36,697 bases of DNA, from the NCBI GenBank assembly GCA_044223895.1, contig JBGALL010000013.1, positions 1 through 36,697 on the forward strand, given 5' to 3'. Source of the DNA: CAKZSU01 sp044223895 (GTDB lineage Bacteria; Patescibacteriota; Microgenomatia; UBA10105; UBA927). Position numbers and translations under genes: made by a program. Below the pieces are notes generated by a model. It made no database searches, was not told the DNA's origin, and saw only the letters and a program-made list of their open reading frames with translations. Within the stretch, counting starts at the first letter, position 1; every line of letters starts with the position of its first letter. Positions 8,739 to 18,095 of this stretch are shown piece by piece.

Positions 8739-9433
8739 TGTTTCACTGCCCGGCAGGTAGCGATACATGGATATTCTGGATCTCGATACTCTATCTCTTC
8801 TTTGGTCATTTCTTCTTGACTCATACCCACCCAAAACATTTGTCCTGACAATACATTTCCGTACGATGAGACCTGAACGTTCTCTTCACCAAAGGCTTTC
8901 CCAACTGCATACGCTAGTCCCCTTGGAGAGAATCTCCACAAGCTTGGAGAGTGAGTCTGTACTGGTGAAAAACAGGATACGGTAATCAAGAGCGTGCCAT
9001 TCTTTTTTAATAATCGATAACACTCCTTCAATGCCTGTTGATATTCTGGAACAATACCTAAGACATGAGTTAACACAATACAGTCAAAGGTTTCATCAGC
9101 CACTTGGGAAACATTGGCTAAATCTGCAATGATAGTTGCTTGAGGATTTTTAACGACATCTAGGACATCACTTTGTTTTACCGCATTTCCACCAAACTGT
9201 TTGGTGTAACGGTTATCTCCTATTTCTAATACTCTTCCTTTGATATCTGAATGATGATCCGACAGAAATGATTCGATCCAATATCTATCAATTGGTGTAC
9301 CTCTATCAAATCCAAATTTTCTGCTAATTGGTTTCAGAGATCGGGTTGCTAAAAAATATCCTGATGCAGGATAGAGAGTTCGCATGACCACAGCACGGAT
9401 ATTTAAGATTTTTTTTATAATTTCGTTTTTCAT
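8735..9433 (-). CDS. Class I SAM-dependent methyltransferase
   Basis: The 232-residue protein has RGTPIDRYWIESFL before motif I, then GRVLEIGDNRYT (SAM-binding, with D replacing the usual final glycine), SDVLDVV, and an FDCIVLTHVLGIV block typical of methyltransferase type 11 proteins found in polysaccharide clusters. FSPRGLAYAVGKAFG resembles the C-terminal segment of the same family. The likely role is methylation of a sugar or chain end. The gene is preceded by a 199-nt gap with repeats, so it may head a separate transcript. No Shine-Dalgarno sequence is visible before the ATG at 9433. Confidence 0.8.
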   Translation of the reverse strand: MKNEIIKKILNIRAVVMRTLYPASGYFLATRSLKPISRKFGFDRGTPIDRYWIESFLSDHHSDIKGRVLEIGDNRYTKQFGGNAVKQSDVLDVVKNPQATIIADLANVSQVADETFDCIVLTHVLGIVPEYQQALKECYRLLKKNGTLLITVSCFSPVQTHSPSLWRFSPRGLAYAVGKAFGEENVQVSSYGNVLSGQMFWVGMSQEEMTKEEIEYRDPEYPCIATCRAVKQ

Positions 9434-9483
9434 ACTAGTTACTTAAATTTTTTATATAGATCTCTTTCCCCTATACTGAGAGA

Positions 9484-9509
9484 GATCCTTCACTTCGTTC
9501 AGAATTACA
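9484..9509 (-). repeat. REP-like repeat unit, degenerate copy
   Basis: On the minus strand the unit reads TGTAATTCTGAACGAAGTGAAGGATC, a diverged form of the GTCATTCTGAGCGAAGCGAAGGATC-type intergenic repeat seen in many bacterial genomes. It lies 40 nt from a better-conserved inverted unit. Confidence 0.55.
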
Positions 9510-9548
9510 TTTATAACTTAGCTTTGTCATACTAAACGATTTGTCTCC

Positions 9549-9583
9549 GTCATCCTGAGCGATTGTATTTAAGCGAAGGATCC
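9549..9583 (-). repeat. REP-like palindromic repeat unit
   Basis: On the minus strand it reads GGATCCTTCGC, an 11-nt loop, then CGCTCAGGATGAC. ATCCT pairs with AGGAT, and after two mismatches GC pairs with GC, giving an imperfect hairpin. The same arms occur at 30028-30060. Such elements often sit between genes, where they can stall polymerase or stabilise mRNA; a terminator role here is inference. Confidence 0.65.
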
Positions 9584-9632
9584 ATTCATAGTAGATTCTT
9601 CTCTCAGGTGTAGGTAAACGGAATGACTAATG

Positions 9633-11597
9633 TTAATTCATTCTTAAGTCCTTTCGATTGATTCTGGTAGTTCTATCGACCGAGAATTCATTGAGATATT
9701 TCAAGATTGATGCGTAATGAATGGTGTGTCCGGTCGAGAGATTACTGGTTAGATTAAATGTAGAAATAAAAGCTCCGACACCAGCCAATCGTTCAGCAAT
9801 TTTACGATTGGTTGCTAATCCGTCGGTTTCTTGTTTCAAAAGTGCCCTGAATTCTGCTGAACTTCTGCGACTCGATAAGGTAGCTACGGTGTCAAACTCC
9901 GGATACGTAAATGTTCCTTGTTCAAGATCAACTACTGTTAAGGTGTCATTATGTTGAAGGATATTATCGGTATGTAAATCCCCATGACTTAACCGTAAGG
10001 AATGTTGATTCATATATTGTAATGAATTGATAAATGAATATAACCCGAGAGCTAATTCTGAAAGATGACTAATATGTCTCAGTATCGCTACAGTAAAAAT
10101 AATTGGATAAATCGATAAATAATAAGAACGAGATTTACAGGTTATTGATTCGCGTTCTTCTGGGGTAGCATAGTCTCCAAGAAAGTGAAGATAGTTGATC
10201 ACTTTTTTATATGCCTGAAATTGTTCGTCGGCTGACATTGTCTCGGTAATTGGTTGACCATTGGCTTGCTCCATAAAAACAGCTATACAATCTTTTTGAA
10301 CGAGGTGGTCTTTGTATTCTGGGATAGCAATATGGTGAAGCGAGGCAGGAATATGTTCTGCTACTCGGCGTTGAATTGCTGTTAAGGTCTTATAAACAAT
10401 TGCTTCATGCAATAAATTAAAAGCATGGACGGAATATCGTTTGCCAACCCAAACTTTTCCGATAACTGGATTACCCTGATCGTCTTCGTAAATTCCGATG
10501 GTAAATGGATAGGAATGTTTACTAATGGCTTCTTTCAAACGATAGGTGCCAATTTGCTCCGGGACTGATTGAGTTTTCCTTTTTCCTGAGGCGTAGTGAA
10601 TCGTACTATGCAAATAGGCAGGAATAATGGAAAACAGCCGTTTCAAAAACGAAAATGACAACGGATCATATTGTTCGTTTGGTTGAATTGCATAAGAAAG
10701 AAACTGTTCGTAATTATTTTTCTTTTCAGGACTAAAATTCGTACTAGTGAAAAATAAGGTAACGATGTATACCATCAGAGCTCTAACATAGGAATCATAA
10801 AACATATCTTTTCCCCGGATAGCCGATATATAACTGAACATCTCTTCTCGGAGTACATAGGAATTCCAAATTGAGGACAAGGTAACTAAGGGATCATATT
10901 CAGATACGGTAATTGATGCATAAGGAAAATCGACGATCGATAACGTAGATTCATTTTTCACAATATTTTTAGGATGGAGATCCCGATGTGACAAAGAATG
11001 CTTTTTCGCGCCTAATAATGAAGGGATACCTTTTATAAAAACAAAAATACTTTTACGTAACAAACGTCGGAAGGAAGGTTGCATCCACCAGGCTTTCAAC
11101 CATAACCAAGGATATGACATCAAGATTAACCACGCTGAACGTTGCGGAAAAGAATTTCTTTCAAACTCTGTCATGTGCCCGTATAGAAATTGAAAATAAT
11201 CATAGATCTGTGGAAATACCTCGTGTACGTCTTGTTCTTGTTTTGTATGTAAAGTAAATCCATTTACATAACTGGTTAATAACAATGAGAAATCTTTTTC
11301 TTCGACAAACGATAACACTCTGGGAATACGGATATGAGCTAAGTGTGAAGGAATACTACGACGAGATCGGTAAGCGACACTCTGGAGGATTTCCAGGTGG
11401 TCAGCTTCTCGTAGTAATAGTTTTACTGCATTTCTATCAGCTGATTTCATTACCCGTTTGGCAAATGCTTTTTCACCAAATGGAGATTCATATAAAGCAA
11501 AATCTACAAATCCACTTCGAGACGGAAGCCGTTTCAAATGTTTTTTAAAAACGAAGACCCCAATGGTTTCTGGAAAGGTGATTAATTGTGATTTCAT
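9633..11597 (-). CDS. Tandem APH/choline-kinase-like protein with two kinase domains
   Basis: The 654-residue protein contains two consecutive kinase-like folds. In domain 1, AFAKRV supplies the candidate ATP lysine (K47), LLREADHLEIL the helix-C glutamate (E64), HRDLHPKN the catalytic loop (204-211) and SIVDF the metal aspartate (223). In domain 2, VIGKVWVG has K381, LLHEAIVYKTL has E398, SHGDLHTDN is the catalytic loop (537-545) and VVDLEQG holds the metal aspartate (557). Both halves keep all key residues, so both could be active. The fold is that of aminoglycoside phosphotransferases and small-molecule or sugar kinases. Its place between a flippase-GT and methyltransferases suggests phosphorylation of a glycan or lipid intermediate; resistance is unlikely. 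It starts within an ATGA overlap with the upstream gene. Confidence 0.8.
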   Translation of the reverse strand: MKSQLITFPETIGVFVFKKHLKRLPSRSGFVDFALYESPFGEKAFAKRVMKSADRNAVKLLLREADHLEILQSVAYRSRRSIPSHLAHIRIPRVLSFVEEKDFSLLLTSYVNGFTLHTKQEQDVHEVFPQIYDYFQFLYGHMTEFERNSFPQRSAWLILMSYPWLWLKAWWMQPSFRRLLRKSIFVFIKGIPSLLGAKKHSLSHRDLHPKNIVKNESTLSIVDFPYASITVSEYDPLVTLSSIWNSYVLREEMFSYISAIRGKDMFYDSYVRALMVYIVTLFFTSTNFSPEKKNNYEQFLSYAIQPNEQYDPLSFSFLKRLFSIIPAYLHSTIHYASGKRKTQSVPEQIGTYRLKEAISKHSYPFTIGIYEDDQGNPVIGKVWVGKRYSVHAFNLLHEAIVYKTLTAIQRRVAEHIPASLHHIAIPEYKDHLVQKDCIAVFMEQANGQPITETMSADEQFQAYKKVINYLHFLGDYATPEERESITCKSRSYYLSIYPIIFTVAILRHISHLSELALGLYSFINSLQYMNQHSLRLSHGDLHTDNILQHNDTLTVVDLEQGTFTYPEFDTVATLSSRRSSAEFRALLKQETDGLATNRKIAERLAGVGAFISTFNLTSNLSTGHTIHYASILKYLNEFSVDRTTRINRKDLRMN

Positions 11598-14077
11598 AGT
11601 GATTTAGAGTACACAGGATGTACGTTTGTCGCTTTGGTTTTTTCTAAGGTAAGCTGGTTTAAAATAATTGACAAAAAACTGTTAGCACATTCTTCCCAAT
11701 GGAAATTTTGGGACCACGTATAAGCTGATTTTGATAATTTTGTCCGATAAAATTGATCAGTAAATACGAGATCTAATTTTTCGGCCAGATCGTGAACACT
11801 TTTTGGTTTAAATAATAATCCAGTTTTTTGATGTTTGACTGATTCTCGTAATCCATTGACGTCAGAGGCAACTACTAAAGTTCCCGAGGCATTGGCTTCG
11901 ATAACCGTCATTCCCCAGCCTTCAAATAATGACGGCTGAACCATGACCCAATGACTGGCCAAGAGTTGGCGTTTCTGGTCATCATCTACTCTTCCGACGA
12001 ATTGAACGTAACTTTCTATTCCTAATTTTTTTACCAATTTTTTCAAGGAATCTTCGGTAGGTCCTTCACCGGCGATGGTAAATTGAGCTCCTGGATGTTT
12101 GCTAAGAATCTGTTGGAAGGCATGAATTGCAGTATCGATATGTTTATAGTCTTTTAATCTTCCCAAATATAACAATGATGGATGGTTTGTTTTGGAAGTT
12201 CGTTCAAACTTTTTTTGATCTATTCCTGGATAGACTACCGAAACGCGTTCTGAATCAGTAAATCCTAAATCAATAATATCTTTTTTGGACGAATCAGACA
12301 CAGTAATTACTGGAGTCTTTTTGTAGACACTCGGCATCAATCGTGATTCCATGAACATCCCGATATATGAGAGTGGAAACATCAGATGTTTTCGTAACAC
12401 CTCCTGATGGACATGGTGAATAATTAAAAATACGGGAACATTAACATAGAGTGGTGTAAAAAAAGGAATTCCGTTTTCTGAATCGATAACTAAATCAAAA
12501 TTTCTTCTGAATCTCAGGAGATAATAAGCAACTGCCCAAAAATAAACAGTGTAAAACCCCCCGCGACGGACGATCTGAACGCCATCAATAACTTCGTTTC
12601 TGACACAACGTTGATCGTTCCCACAGAAGACGGTCACCTGATGGCCCTGAGAAACCCATTGTTTGGCTAACTCATGCAGATAGTTTTCTGCTCCCCCACC
12701 CCAGATATGTCGAGTATCTCGCCAGTTGAATATTAAGATTGATAATCGTTCGGTGGAAAGTGGTCGTTTATAACTATCGGTGAATAGTCGAATGAAATCT
12801 TCGATGTTTAAAAAGACAGGGAGAATTTTATCATCGTACTGATAAAAGAAGATCACCGAACATAAAAATATAATTGCATTGACACACATTACTAAATTAA
12901 TTTGTCCAATCGATGAGTGGAAAAAACTAATTCCTAAAATTACTCCTACGGCAGTCATTATGCTGATTGCAGAATAACGATGATTGTCTTTGGCCTGATA
13001 GTAAGACACTACCGTACTTCCGATAGAAAACGCCGCCATAGCGATGGTATATAACGGAAGATACGGAATAATTGCCTGAGCTTTGGCACCAAATAATATA
13101 GGTACTGTGAGATAGCCAAATAATCCTATTCCAATAACTCCCGCAAGATCGGTAACAACCGTAAATAGCAAGATTATTTCAAAGGCTTTATCTGATTTTT
13201 TTCCTGCACCTACATCTCGACTAACAAACGGAACCACGAATTGACTCATCAACGAACCCAGGAAATAAATCATATTTCCTACCAGTGATAACAAGGCATA
13301 TTCTCCAGCATCGTTGGCGGATAAATAATGTTTGGCTAAGATGACATCGAACGATAAAATAGCGATTGAAGAGAGTTTTGTAAGGATGGTACTCACAAAA
13401 AATTTCATCGGGATATCGGCAGTTGGTTCTTCGTGTTTAACTTTGGTTCTATTATGAATTCGTGATGCAAACCACCATCCGATTGCAAAGGAAACCAGGG
13501 CCGATAATGGATAGGCTATATAGACATACGAGGTATACCCCATCTCGACGATAATGACAGTGGCTGCCAATTTCACAAACGATTCAACCACGGTCATGAT
13601 CGCCACAGCGGTAAAGGCATGACTACCACTGAGGAATCCCGAATCAACTGCAGCAGCTACTCCGATACTCCATATTGGGGTGAATAATATGAATGGCAAA
13701 ATCTGATCACTATGGAAATACCAGACCATAAATGGTGTGGCAATCAACCATAATCCAGTGAGAATTAAGGATGGTTTGATAGATTTATTTCTGAGTTTTC
13801 TCCAATACCAGGAAGCAGGAGTGTTATCTTTTCCAAAGAGATAGGCTGTTTTGTAGACAATTGCCCGAGAATATGATGATAACGGAATCTGGGCAATACT
13901 CAGGAAACTTCCGATAACACTGACTAATCCAAATTCTACAAAGCCAATTTGTCGCCCGAGGAAGGTGCTGAACAAAAAATTTAACACGTTAGCTATCATT
14001 GCTGCAGCAATGAGAAAATGAGCTCCACGTAACGAATTGATCGTTGTGAGCAATCGCTGACGTATCTTTCGTTTCAT
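11594..14077 (-). CDS. Fusion of Wzx-like flippase and family 4 glycosyltransferase
   Basis: The 827-residue product joins two modules. The first 430 or so residues are a polytopic membrane protein of the MOP/Wzx flippase type, with about 12-14 hydrophobic segments (for example FLIAAAMIANVLNFLFSTFLG and LTVPILFGAKA). From about residue 445 there is a GT4 domain: ILIFNWRDTRHIWGGGAENY, then LLYLGRLKDYKHIDTAI and the EX7E motif EGWGMTVIE at 719-727. The flippase should move a lipid-linked glycan outward while the cytoplasmic GT4 adds a sugar to it. The ATG at 14077 gives the usual 4-nt overlap; an upstream ATG at 14095 is possible but overlaps more. Such a fusion is unusual because the two activities are normally separate proteins. 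Confidence 0.86.
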   Translation of the reverse strand: MKRKIRQRLLTTINSLRGAHFLIAAAMIANVLNFLFSTFLGRQIGFVEFGLVSVIGSFLSIAQIPLSSYSRAIVYKTAYLFGKDNTPASWYWRKLRNKSIKPSLILTGLWLIATPFMVWYFHSDQILPFILFTPIWSIGVAAAVDSGFLSGSHAFTAVAIMTVVESFVKLAATVIIVEMGYTSYVYIAYPLSALVSFAIGWWFASRIHNRTKVKHEEPTADIPMKFFVSTILTKLSSIAILSFDVILAKHYLSANDAGEYALLSLVGNMIYFLGSLMSQFVVPFVSRDVGAGKKSDKAFEIILLFTVVTDLAGVIGIGLFGYLTVPILFGAKAQAIIPYLPLYTIAMAAFSIGSTVVSYYQAKDNHRYSAISIMTAVGVILGISFFHSSIGQINLVMCVNAIIFLCSVIFFYQYDDKILPVFLNIEDFIRLFTDSYKRPLSTERLSILIFNWRDTRHIWGGGAENYLHELAKQWVSQGHQVTVFCGNDQRCVRNEVIDGVQIVRRGGFYTVYFWAVAYYLLRFRRNFDLVIDSENGIPFFTPLYVNVPVFLIIHHVHQEVLRKHLMFPLSYIGMFMESRLMPSVYKKTPVITVSDSSKKDIIDLGFTDSERVSVVYPGIDQKKFERTSKTNHPSLLYLGRLKDYKHIDTAIHAFQQILSKHPGAQFTIAGEGPTEDSLKKLVKKLGIESYVQFVGRVDDDQKRQLLASHWVMVQPSLFEGWGMTVIEANASGTLVVASDVNGLRESVKHQKTGLLFKPKSVHDLAEKLDLVFTDQFYRTKLSKSAYTWSQNFHWEECANSFLSIILNQLTLEKTKATNVHPVYSKSL

Positions 14078-16431
14078 ACCTGTAAAATGTTGCAATATTC
14101 CGGAAGGATAGAATCTGATGGCTTTTTCTTGACGGGTTTGACATAGCCACCGAGGACGTGATCAAAGGCAGCTTCAAGCTTTTTCTCGGCAGTTTTTGCG
14201 GCTGGTTTCTTTTTGGTCAGATGGAATCCGTGAGTGGTTTTACTCCAATAGTGAGGTTTGATAATGAATTCGAATACTGCTCTCCATGATGCTGCACTCA
14301 TAAGTAACCAGTACAAGGGAGTTATCAATGCAAATTTGATGAGATCGAAGTACCCTCGTTTGACACAGCCAATCATGTAGGAATACATGTACAAGAAATT
14401 TCCAGCTACCAGACAAATAACTCCCATATAGAGCACGGGTGTAGGAAAGAAAGATTCAATAGTAGGTCCTAAGGTAGCTCGGAAAGCAAAGTAGGAGATG
14501 GTTATAGTCCACATAAATGGGTTGATAAACATTGAAAGTATTTTTCCACCCACAATAAGTTGAAAGGTAAAGGCATCAGGTTGATGTCGTGAACGTGAAA
14601 ATTTAGCGATATCTCGGACGTGAACCAAATAGGTCTGGATGTATCCTTTAATCCATCGACTCCGTTGTCCGTACCAGTTAAAGACACGACTGTTGGCTTC
14701 TTCCATCGTGGTGGAATCAACGATTGAGGTTTTATATCCATGTTTGGCTAATCGCATTCCTAAATCACAGTCTTCGGTGACGTTAAAGGCATCCCAACCT
14801 TTGAGGGCTCGGAGGTCAGAAACTCGGAAATGATTTGAGGTACCACCCAAGGGAATTGGAGCTCCAATTGATTGTAATCCTGGTAGGATCAAATCAAACC
14901 ACAATGAATATTCGGCGGTAAAAATTCTGGTTAATAAATTTTGGGTTGGGTTATAGAAATTTAATTTAGCTTGGATACAGACAGTTGATGAATCAGCCTT
15001 TTCAAAAGCTAATACAGTTTTTTTGAGCTGATGTGGATCGGGTATATCTTCAGCATCGTAAATAACTGCATAGGTTCCAGTAGTTGTTTTTAGACCATAG
15101 TTAAGGGCTTTGGGTTTGGTTTTTGGTTTACTATGTGGAACGATATTGACGGTAAAGAATGAAGGCAATTTCATCTTGGAAATATGCTCAATTGATTCTT
15201 TGTCGTCTTCTTCCAAAAGCAACATCACTTGGAGCTTATTTTGTGGGTAATCTAGTTGACTCATGGCCCGAATGAATTGTGGTAATACCTGCCATTCTTT
15301 GTATAACGGACAAAAGATGGTGTATTTCGGCCAATATGAATCTGGTTTGGCATGCATTTCTTCAGGGGGTATCGAGATCTCTCGTTCTCCCGTGAAACTT
15401 CGGTAAATAAGGTAGGCGCTGAACAACAAATCGGTAAAATACAAAACAGTCATTAATGACACCAATACGGTAAGGGTTAGTTGCCAATTAATCGCAAAAC
15501 AAATGAGTAATACTGCTACTATCCAGATAATTGCCAGCAGCTGGAGGCGAGTTACTTGGGTAAGAGCTGATTCTTTGTGGGTGAGCTCGGTATAGTTTAT
15601 ATAGGGTGCACCTTTGTAGTGAAAGCCTTCAGCAGGTTTTGCTTTGCTTTTTTTCACAAAAGGGATGACTGGTGTGTCTCGTAATTTAAGTTTTATGGCT
15701 GCTGTTGCCATCTCAATGGCTGCTGATACGACGCTGATTTTTGCTACACCAGCTACTCGTTTGTGGAAGGTAATGTCGTGAGAGACGATCTTATAGCCTC
15801 CATCACGTGCTTGGGTAAGGAATTCAAGGTCAAACATCCACTGACTTGGTTGTAAGTTGACTCGTTCTAGTACTTCTCTACGAAATACTTTTAAACCAGA
15901 TTGCACATCGTAGGGCAATTTGAGGAGAAAACTCCCAAAAAAAGCTCGAAAAACATAGCTGGCGGTATCACGAACTACCCCAATTTTGCGTTTTTTGCGA
16001 CGGGCTACGACAACATCTGCCCCCTGGTCGATTTTCTCGAGCATGGGGGGAATTTCTTCGGGTGGATATTGTAAATCAGCGTCAATCATGGCTATGACGT
16101 CGCTATTTGTAGCATATTCAAATCCAGCGATAAGTGAGCTAGCTTTACCTCGAAGTGAGTTTGGTTTCTTACGAAGTAAGGTAATTGGGTATTTTTCGGC
16201 TAATTGGGTGACAATTTGAGCTGTTTTATCGGTCGAACGGTCATCAACGATGACCAAACTGTAGGTTTTTTTAGCCTTTTTCATGGCTATATCTACCCTC
16301 TGGGTGAGAAGTTCAATTGACCCATCTTCGTTATAGGCTGGTACAACTATAGTAATATCTCGTTTTTTCATAATTTCAGGCGTGAGACAATCTACGTCAA
16401 TAACTAGTTTTATAGGCTCGTAATGTATCAT
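14074..16431 (-). CDS. Double family 2 glycosyltransferase: DPM1-like plus cellulose-synthase-like
   Basis: The 785-residue protein has an N-terminal GT2 domain resembling dolichyl/undecaprenyl-phosphate sugar transferases: ITIVVPAYNEDGSI, DDRSTDKT, DADLQ at 117-121 and a YDVQSGLKVFRR segment. Two TM segments follow (about 295-345). The second GT2 resembles processive synthases, with EEDD, DAED at 458-461, TEDCD at 551-555 and QRSRW at 588-592, then several TM helices (about 615-720) and a basic tail. I infer that it makes a polyprenyl-phosphate sugar and extends or polymerises a glycan. It heads the minus-strand array and has a Shine-Dalgarno sequence AGGAAGG 8 nt before the ATG at 16431. 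Confidence 0.87.
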   Translation of the reverse strand: MIHYEPIKLVIDVDCLTPEIMKKRDITIVVPAYNEDGSIELLTQRVDIAMKKAKKTYSLVIVDDRSTDKTAQIVTQLAEKYPITLLRKKPNSLRGKASSLIAGFEYATNSDVIAMIDADLQYPPEEIPPMLEKIDQGADVVVARRKKRKIGVVRDTASYVFRAFFGSFLLKLPYDVQSGLKVFRREVLERVNLQPSQWMFDLEFLTQARDGGYKIVSHDITFHKRVAGVAKISVVSAAIEMATAAIKLKLRDTPVIPFVKKSKAKPAEGFHYKGAPYINYTELTHKESALTQVTRLQLLAIIWIVAVLLICFAINWQLTLTVLVSLMTVLYFTDLLFSAYLIYRSFTGEREISIPPEEMHAKPDSYWPKYTIFCPLYKEWQVLPQFIRAMSQLDYPQNKLQVMLLLEEDDKESIEHISKMKLPSFFTVNIVPHSKPKTKPKALNYGLKTTTGTYAVIYDAEDIPDPHQLKKTVLAFEKADSSTVCIQAKLNFYNPTQNLLTRIFTAEYSLWFDLILPGLQSIGAPIPLGGTSNHFRVSDLRALKGWDAFNVTEDCDLGMRLAKHGYKTSIVDSTTMEEANSRVFNWYGQRSRWIKGYIQTYLVHVRDIAKFSRSRHQPDAFTFQLIVGGKILSMFINPFMWTITISYFAFRATLGPTIESFFPTPVLYMGVICLVAGNFLYMYSYMIGCVKRGYFDLIKFALITPLYWLLMSAASWRAVFEFIIKPHYWSKTTHGFHLTKKKPAAKTAEKKLEAAFDHVLGGYVKPVKKKPSDSILPEYCNILQV

Positions 16432-16613
16432 AAAATATACCTTCCTGTCAATCTAAATGAGCTTAAATCATTTGTTTTATGGGATATATGAAAATGGCAA
16501 TTAATTTTTGGTGGGAAAAGGATTATACTCATCTTTGTTTCAGTGATGGTACCCATTGTCTCGGTGATTATTGGTCTCATTGGTGAATAGAAAGTAAGAA
16601 TTTGGTAAATTGT
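16432..16613. other. Divergent intergenic region between the minus and plus arrays
   Basis: These 182 nt separate two outward-reading gene sets and must hold both promoters. On the plus strand TATACT at 16524-16529 could be a -10 element, but no good -35 lies at the right distance. On the minus strand TTGACA overlaps the region next to the ribosome-binding site and cannot serve this start. No operator-like palindrome stands out. A plus-strand hydrophobic frame (about 16506-16589, ILIFVSVMVPIVSVIIGLIG) lacks a start codon. Confidence 0.35.
16440..16446 (-). promoter_or_regulatory. Shine-Dalgarno sequence AGGAAGG for the double GT2
   Basis: AGGAAGG on the minus strand lies 8 nt before the ATG at 16431-16429. 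It supports that start over an internal methionine at residue 22, which has no such site. Confidence 0.6.
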
Positions 16614-18062
16614 ATGGAACGGTATCGAAGTAATTACACTGCAGTAACTCCCCTCCCCGAAACAAATTTTCCGTATGCTACTCATGATACTGATATAACT
16701 CCCTTAATGGAAACATCGGTGGGATTATTTGGAACTCGTGCTGGGTTGGGACATCTTCGGGTGATGACTGCAGTAGCTCACGCTTATCCAGAAAAGACTC
16801 TCAACGGTCATCGGAAAATTCTCTATGAATCTATTGCTTCGAAGGTTCATCAATCAGGGAGTACTAATCCCGTAGCCAAATGGCTAGTGGAATATTTACA
16901 ACAACACGAATCGTTGCAGCAGTTTGCTGCTTGGCCAATTCATTCGGCCGTATCGCGACATGATACTGTTCCGGTAATGGAAGCTGCTTCAGCATTTGTA
17001 GAGCAGTCTCAACATAAAAATATTTATCATGTTGCCTTTCATCCTCATCCTGCTTATGTACTTAGCCAGAAAGATCATCTTCCGTATTTGAATGAGCGCT
17101 TCCAAAAAGATAATAAAGTAATTACGGTGTTAACGGATCATTTACATCTACGGCCTCAGTTTACGGTGTATTTACTAAATACGGATATGTTAATTGTCCC
17201 GGATCAGGGTTCTAAGGATTTAGCTGAGGAACAATTACAGATATGGGCAAAACGGATGAAACGCCGACAGAACTATGAAGCGAAAATTCCCGAAGTGACC
17301 GTTATTCCTTATCCACTTGATCTGCATCTCTTGGAGCCATTGCCTGAGAAATTATTTGGTTATCGGGTGGATCAATTGAATCCTGATAAAGATCTGCAGA
17401 TGAAGGTGTTGATTCCTGCTGGAGGATCGTTTCCTCAAAAGGAGCTGATAGAACGAATTTCATCGTCATTAATTCATGACTACCAAGCGGCCCAAGTACG
17501 ATTAATAGCCAAACATTCTGAAGCAATGGCAGATTATTTACGAAGTTTTGAGTTAATGGGGGGCGAAGTGAAGACTGCTGAGGCTGATGGTGAGGTGATT
17601 CGTCTCTATAATGAGGGCTTTCGTACCTTTGTGCCTTCGTTGGTGATTACCAAGCCGAGTGAGATTCATGCGAATACCTACATCAATCCGCAATTGAGTG
17701 GCGGAGCGATTTATTTATTTACGGAACCAGTTGGAGATCAGGAGGTTCAAAATTTGGACTATCTCATGCAGCAAGGGTTGATACCTACGGATAAACAAAG
17801 CAGAGAATTGACTAGGGCGCTCCGGGCTCATGATATCGATGTTATCCGGCATTATGTTGATATGGCGACCTCTTGGAGGGGGTTACGACTTCCTCAGGAT
17901 CCAGAGGCTGCAGCAGCATTTATCGTCACGGCCAAATCTATGGGAATTTTTGAGGCGATGATGCACTATGAGACCCCGCCATACCTTTCTCCGGAATTAG
18001 CTACCGATGGTGCAGCTCAAATGTGGCAGACAGTTGCCGATTTTCATCAAAGAAATCGCTAG
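16614..18062 (+). CDS. GT-B fold glycosyltransferase-like protein (MurG/MGDG-synthase-like), unassigned
   Basis: The 482-residue protein has no clear named family that I recognise. Near the N-terminus FGTRAGLGHLRVMTAV (39-54) resembles the glycine-rich loop of GT28/MGDG-synthase-type GT-B enzymes. A second Rossmann-like start is VLIPAGGSFPQKELI. Near the C-terminus, VITKPSEIHAN and an FTEPVGDQEVQNLDYL segment resemble the donor-binding end of such enzymes, where a glycine-rich, QE..N arrangement is common. It lacks TM segments. The ATG at 16614 is used; a TTG four codons upstream (16602) is an alternative. It is the first plus-strand gene, divergent from the double GT2, with higher GC than the later plus-strand genes. 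A glycolipid-forming role is inference. Confidence 0.6.
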   Translation: MERYRSNYTAVTPLPETNFPYATHDTDITPLMETSVGLFGTRAGLGHLRVMTAVAHAYPEKTLNGHRKILYESIASKVHQSGSTNPVAKWLVEYLQQHESLQQFAAWPIHSAVSRHDTVPVMEAASAFVEQSQHKNIYHVAFHPHPAYVLSQKDHLPYLNERFQKDNKVITVLTDHLHLRPQFTVYLLNTDMLIVPDQGSKDLAEEQLQIWAKRMKRRQNYEAKIPEVTVIPYPLDLHLLEPLPEKLFGYRVDQLNPDKDLQMKVLIPAGGSFPQKELIERISSSLIHDYQAAQVRLIAKHSEAMADYLRSFELMGGEVKTAEADGEVIRLYNEGFRTFVPSLVITKPSEIHANTYINPQLSGGAIYLFTEPVGDQEVQNLDYLMQQGLIPTDKQSRELTRALRAHDIDVIRHYVDMATSWRGLRLPQDPEAAAAFIVTAKSMGIFEAMMHYETPPYLSPELATDGAAQMWQTVADFHQRNR

Positions 18063-18095
18063 GTTTTCATCTTCCTGGTTTCCTGGTAGAAATAG

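Larger units (their letters stand above)
9434..9632. other. 199-nt intergenic region between tandem kinase and methyltransferase genes
   Basis: The gap holds two REP-like repeat units listed separately and otherwise AT-rich sequence. I found no convincing promoter: TATAAA and TATATA boxes exist on the minus strand but lack a well-spaced -35. It is the only real break inside the minus-strand array and so the best place for a terminator plus internal promoter. Confidence 0.4.

Noticed and set aside
9633..11597. Antibiotic resistance phosphotransferase
   Set aside because: The fold is APH-like, but the protein has two tandem domains and sits in a glycan operon. There is no evidence of drug specificity.
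16506..16589. Hydrophobic plus-strand peptide frame in the divergent intergenic region
   Set aside because: It has no start codon or ribosome-binding site after the preceding stop, so it is not supported as a gene.
16428..16685. 85-codon minus-strand frame overlapping the divergent promoter region
   Set aside because: It runs antisense into the plus-strand gene start, resembles no known protein and would displace the well-placed Shine-Dalgarno sequence.
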